From Oscillospiraceae bacterium (GTDB lineage: Bacteria > Bacillota > Clostridia > Oscillospirales > Ruminococcaceae): a DNA stretch of 8,576 bases. The notes under the pieces were generated by a model. The model was not told where the DNA came from and ran no database searches. It worked only from the letters and a program-made list of their open reading frames with translations. The position numbers were made by a program, and so were the translations under genes. Below, in pieces: positions 6,594 through 8,576 of the stretch (the first letter of the stretch is position 1; each line of letters begins with the position of its first letter). Location of the stretch: assembly GCA_022511485.1 (NCBI GenBank), contig JAFLUJ010000295.1, forward strand, positions 1 through 8,576, written 5' to 3'.

Positions 6594-6664
6594 ATTATTT
6601 TCAAATTTTGCAAAATAATTCATACAGCGTTACAGTTCCTACGATATGCCGTTTCCGCAGACGG

Positions 6665-6695
6665 GTATGCTTGTGTTCCGTCGGTACAAGCGTGT
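6665..6695 (-). other. Imperfect hairpin in the putative recombinase-operon leader
   Basis: The arms 6665-6674 and 6686-6695 pair over ten positions, with G-U pairs at the base and six solid pairs at the top (GCTTGT / ACAAGC on either strand). The 11-base loop contains CCGTC (6678-6682), which is complementary to GACGG (6660-6664) just outside the stem, so an alternative fold or pseudoknot is possible. Confidence 0.45.
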
Positions 6696-6717
6696 ATCTC
6701 TCACTGCTGTATGATTC

Positions 6718-6732
6718 AGTTTTCAAGGTGCA
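6718..6732 (-). promoter_or_regulatory. boxA-like antitermination motif
   Basis: On the minus strand the bases TGCACCTTGAAAACT match the Bacillus-type rRNA boxA, as I recall it (TGTTCTTTGAAAACT), at 12 of 15 positions, including the whole TTGAAAACT block. It would begin about nine bases after the start of transcripts from the TATAAT at 6753-6748, upstream of the hairpin cluster. No rRNA gene is in the window. Its role is inferred from similarity only. Confidence 0.4.
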
Positions 6733-6747
6733 GTTTGATAGGGCAAA

Positions 6748-6753
6748 ATTATA
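6748..6753 (-). promoter_or_regulatory. Candidate -10 box for the small gene and recombinase
   Basis: A perfect TATAAT on the minus strand, preceded by GGGG and an AT-rich spacer. No good -35 is seen at 16-18 bases (AAGTAC at 17). It would give a leader of about 370 bases before the 45-aa gene. Confidence 0.4.
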
Positions 6754-7029
6754 CCCCTCTATATATAAATGTACTTTTTGTATGCCAAAGTGCAGACAAA
6801 ATCACAAAATATTCATAAAGGTTTGGGAGATTGCATAAATTTCCAAATATCCATATTATGTAATTTATTGCAATTTGCACCATAAAAAATATCGCAAAAA
6901 ACGACAAACGGCTATGCCGAAATCAGCATAGCCTTCCGTTTTATGGTGATGTTCCACTGGAATATTGGGTATTGATATATATGTTTCTGCACTACAAACT
7001 TACCATAGATAGCGGCATATGTTATGGCG
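6754..7029. other. Noncoding AT-rich stretch between the two operons
   Basis: No open frame here has a convincing ribosome binding site or protein-like composition. It contains the nested inverted repeat at 6878-6948 and a short palindrome TTCCA-C-TGGAA (6952-6962). Otherwise I see nothing identifiable. Confidence 0.6.
6878..6948. terminator. Nested inverted repeat, possible terminator (better T run on the minus strand)
   Basis: An 8-bp hairpin GGCTATGC (6910-6917) / GCATAGCC (6926-6933) lies inside outer arms CACCATAAAA (6878-6887) / TTTTATGGTG (6939-6948). Read on the minus strand, the inner hairpin is followed by GTTTGTCGTTTTTTG, a fair terminator tail. On the plus strand only TTTT follows. 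The outer arms compete with AAAC-GTTT pairing of the inner stem. It could stop a transcript approaching from the right, or be a remnant palindromic repeat. Confidence 0.5.
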
Positions 7030-7058
7030 TTGACTTTCGGGGAATGATTTGGTATAAT
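7030..7058 (+). promoter_or_regulatory. Strong promoter of the methyltransferase operon
   Basis: -35 TTGACT (7030-7035), a 17-base spacer, and a perfect -10 TATAAT (7053-7058). Transcription would start near 7065, some 40 bases before the first start codon. AAAGGGG (7092-7098) follows in the leader. Confidence 0.87.
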
Positions 7059-7107
7059 AAATGGTAGATATCAAATTGTACAGGAAACACGAAAGGGGAA
7101 ATGGATC

Positions 7108-7707
7108 ATGGTTTTCTGGGATATGATCGCAGGGGTGTACGATCTCTTTGAAAAACTCTACAATGGAAAATGTTATGACGAAACCGGTGAGAGAGTAGCA
7201 CAGGAGATAAATGAGAACGATATTGTGTTTGAATGTGCCTGCGGTACAGGCTCGCTCAGCAAGCCTGTTGCGAAAAAATGCAGGAAATTGTTCGCAACGG
7301 ATATGTCGTCAAATATGATGAGACGTGCGCAGAAAAATTGCAGGGAGTGTACTAATATCACTTTCAGAAAAGCCAATATCATGTCGATCAGAAGTAAGGA
7401 CAACTGCTTTGATAAGGTGATTGCAGGAAATGTGATCCATCTGTTGGACGAGCCGTATACGGCTGTCGATGAACTGCTTCGGATCTGCAAGCCGGGCGGA
7501 AAGGTCATCATACCGACATATATCAATGCAGGAAAATCCAGCAGCGAATTTTTGGTCAAAATATTCGATTTTTGTGGGGCGCATTTTACAAATCAGTTTA
7601 ATAGGGAGAGCTATAAGGACTTTTTTGAAAAAGGCGGATATGATGCTGAGATCGACATTGTGGAAGGTCAGATGCCTTGTGCAATTGCTGTTATTACAAA
7701 GAAATAA
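7108..7707 (+). CDS. Class I SAM-dependent methyltransferase (first of pair)
   Basis: A 199-aa soluble protein made almost entirely of the class I methyltransferase fold (Methyltransf_11/25, UbiE-like). Motif I, which binds S-adenosylmethionine, is VFECACGTGSLS (40-51); the usual Asp and Gly before the GxG are replaced by E-C-A-C. The acidic residue ending strand 2 is D65 (LFATDMSSNMM, 61-71). ANIMSI (89-94), FDKVIAGNVIHLLD (101-114) and the post-motif III segment LLRICKPGGKVIIPTY (123-138) follow in the expected order. The methyl acceptor cannot be read from the sequence; small-molecule or natural-product acceptors are common for this size. AAAGGGG lies nine bases before the start. An out-of-frame ATG at 7101 is closer to that site but leads nowhere. 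The stop overlaps the ribosome binding site of the next gene, implying coupled translation. Cysteine is frequent (nine residues). Confidence 0.88.
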   Translation: MVFWDMIAGVYDLFEKLYNGKCYDETGERVAQEINENDIVFECACGTGSLSKPVAKKCRKLFATDMSSNMMRRAQKNCRECTNITFRKANIMSIRSKDNCFDKVIAGNVIHLLDEPYTAVDELLRICKPGGKVIIPTYINAGKSSSEFLVKIFDFCGAHFTNQFNRESYKDFFEKGGYDAEIDIVEGQMPCAIAVITKK

Positions 7708-7718
7708 GGGGTTAGAAT

Positions 7719-8330
7719 ATGAGCAGATTTTCAGACTATCTGGCTTCTCAATGTGGTAATCCGAGAGGGGCTGTCGGAAAAATTATGACTTGGGCTATGA
7801 ATCGGGTAAACGGATTCATGTATAGAGGAATTATAAATAATATCGAACTTTCGGAGGATAAGAAGGTTCTTGATATTGGCTTCGGAAACGGCTATCTGGA
7901 GAGCCTGATCTATAAAAAAGCGAAATGCGACCTTTACGGTATCGACATTTCGGAGGACATGGTGAAGGCGGCATCTGAAAAGAATAAAGCGGGTATTGAA
8001 AATGGTGATATTCATCTCTCAGTAGGAGATTGCTGTGATCTGCAATTTGAGGACAACACTTTCGACATAGTGACCACAATGAACACGATCTATTTCTGGA
8101 ACGATACAATGCAGGGGATGCAGGAAATTTACAGAGTCCTGAAGGACAACGGTGTGTTCTGCAACGCAGTTGTCTCAAAAGATGGATTGGATAAAATGTT
8201 CTACACAAAAAACGGATTTAAGAAATTTGAGGAAAAAGAATATTCCGATATGGGACAGAAGGTTGGTTTTAAAAAGGTTTCCTATATAAAGCTTGGGAAA
8301 GATGTACTGCTGATAAAATATGAAAAATAA
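7719..8330 (+). CDS. Class I SAM-dependent methyltransferase (second of pair)
   Basis: A 203-aa class I methyltransferase, not a close copy of its neighbour. The N-terminal segment CGNPRGAVGKIMTWAMNRVN (12-31) is a recognisable lead-in helix of one subgroup of small methyltransferases. Motif I is VLDIGFGNGYLESLI (50-64), D76 sits in YGIDISEDMV (73-82), GDCCDLQFEDNTFDIV (103-118) contains motif II, and YRVLKDNGVFCNAV (138-151) is the motif III region. It ends shortly after a final strand pair, so the fold is complete but compact. The substrate is unknown. The ribosome binding site AAGGGG (7706-7711) overlaps the TAA of the preceding gene and sits seven bases before the ATG, so both are made from one mRNA. 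The alpha/beta-hydrolase gene begins 60 bases downstream. Confidence 0.87.
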   Translation: MSRFSDYLASQCGNPRGAVGKIMTWAMNRVNGFMYRGIINNIELSEDKKVLDIGFGNGYLESLIYKKAKCDLYGIDISEDMVKAASEKNKAGIENGDIHLSVGDCCDLQFEDNTFDIVTTMNTIYFWNDTMQGMQEIYRVLKDNGVFCNAVVSKDGLDKMFYTKNGFKKFEEKEYSDMGQKVGFKKVSYIKLGKDVLLIKYEK

Positions 8331-8390
8331 TTTAAAAGAGGAATATGGGTTTCTTCAAATACCATCTGTCTGTCAATTTGGAGTGGAAAT

Positions 8391-8576
8391 ATGAATTATC
8401 TTACCTATGGTAAAAAACAGGATAAAGCATTAGTATTTATACACGGCATGGCATCGACAGCTTTATTATGTTATGAGCCGATACTAAAATACTTTGAAAA
8501 CTACTATGTCGTGCTTGCAGAGGTCGATGGGCATAGTGATAACATCAAAGGTGATCTGATAAGCCTGAAAGATTGC
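8391..8576 (+). CDS. Alpha/beta-hydrolase, N-terminal part (cut by window end)
   Basis: An open frame of 62 codons that runs off the end of the window. It begins MNYLTYGKKQDKALVFIHG; the HG at residues 18-19, followed by MAST, is the oxyanion-hole turn after strand 3 of an alpha/beta-hydrolase. VVLAEVDGHSDN (40-51) matches the V-x-x-x-D-x-x-G-H-G/S loop after strand 4. The nucleophile elbow (G-x-S-x-G) and the catalytic Asp and His would lie beyond the window. GGAG (8380-8383) is seven bases before the ATG. It is the third gene after the methyltransferase pair with a 60-base gap and no terminator, so it probably belongs to the same operon. Esterase, lipase-like or peptidase activities are possible; the specific reaction cannot be said. 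Confidence 0.82.
   Translation, partial: MNYLTYGKKQDKALVFIHGMASTALLCYEPILKYFENYYVVLAEVDGHSDNIKGDLISLKDC

Noticed and set aside
6431..6613. Minus-strand frame of 60 codons across the hairpin cluster
   Set aside because: It consists almost wholly of palindromic DNA, with no ribosome binding site. The peptide looks like translated repeats.
6564..6838. Two overlapping plus-strand frames in the intergenic stretch
   Set aside because: No ribosome binding site or domain, and they run against the proposed minus-strand leader.
8345..8413. Short frame of 22 codons before the hydrolase
   Set aside because: AGAGGA is only two bases from its ATG, the product is unlike a protein domain, and it overlaps the hydrolase start.

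Overview
The window looks like the chromosome of a low-to-mid GC Firmicute of class Clostridia, most likely near Ruminococcus / Oscillospiraceae. This is judged from family content, AAGGAGG-type ribosome binding sites, sigma-A promoters, and the cdaA-cdaR pair. No species can be named from sequence alone.

Left third (1-4420), ordinary chromosome: the 3' part of tRNA-Gly(GCC), a complete tRNA-Cys(GCA), then two tandem GC-hairpin plus terminator modules. A well-formed promoter (407-435) starts a same-strand operon: cdaA (membrane diadenylate cyclase making c-di-AMP), cdaR (YbbR-domain regulator of CdaA) and a 527-aa FAD-dependent dehydrogenase-like protein. A perfect 14-bp hairpin closes the operon. 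glmM, often found beside cdaA-cdaR, is not next.

Middle (4430-6760), probable mobile or formerly mobile unit on the minus strand: a 566-aa large serine recombinase, preceded by a previously unlisted 45-aa gene with a good ribosome binding site. The recombinase has its own TTGACA-17-TATCAT promoter. Upstream of the small gene lies a remarkable leader-like stretch: a TATAAT box, a 15-nt match (12/15) to the rRNA-operon boxA antitermination motif, one imperfect hairpin, and then a dense cluster of perfect hairpins (6411-6593). Three of these hairpins are enclosed by a 12-bp outer stem. I read this as a candidate structured, possibly antiterminated, leader or a palindromic mobile repeat. It is the most unusual part of the window.

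Right part (6760-8576): a noncoding stretch with a second nested inverted repeat, then a strong promoter (7030-7058) and a tightly spaced operon of two small class I SAM-dependent methyltransferases and the start of an alpha/beta-hydrolase that runs off the window. Their substrate is unknown. They could be cargo of an element whose recombinase is the gene to the left, but no element boundary has been demonstrated.
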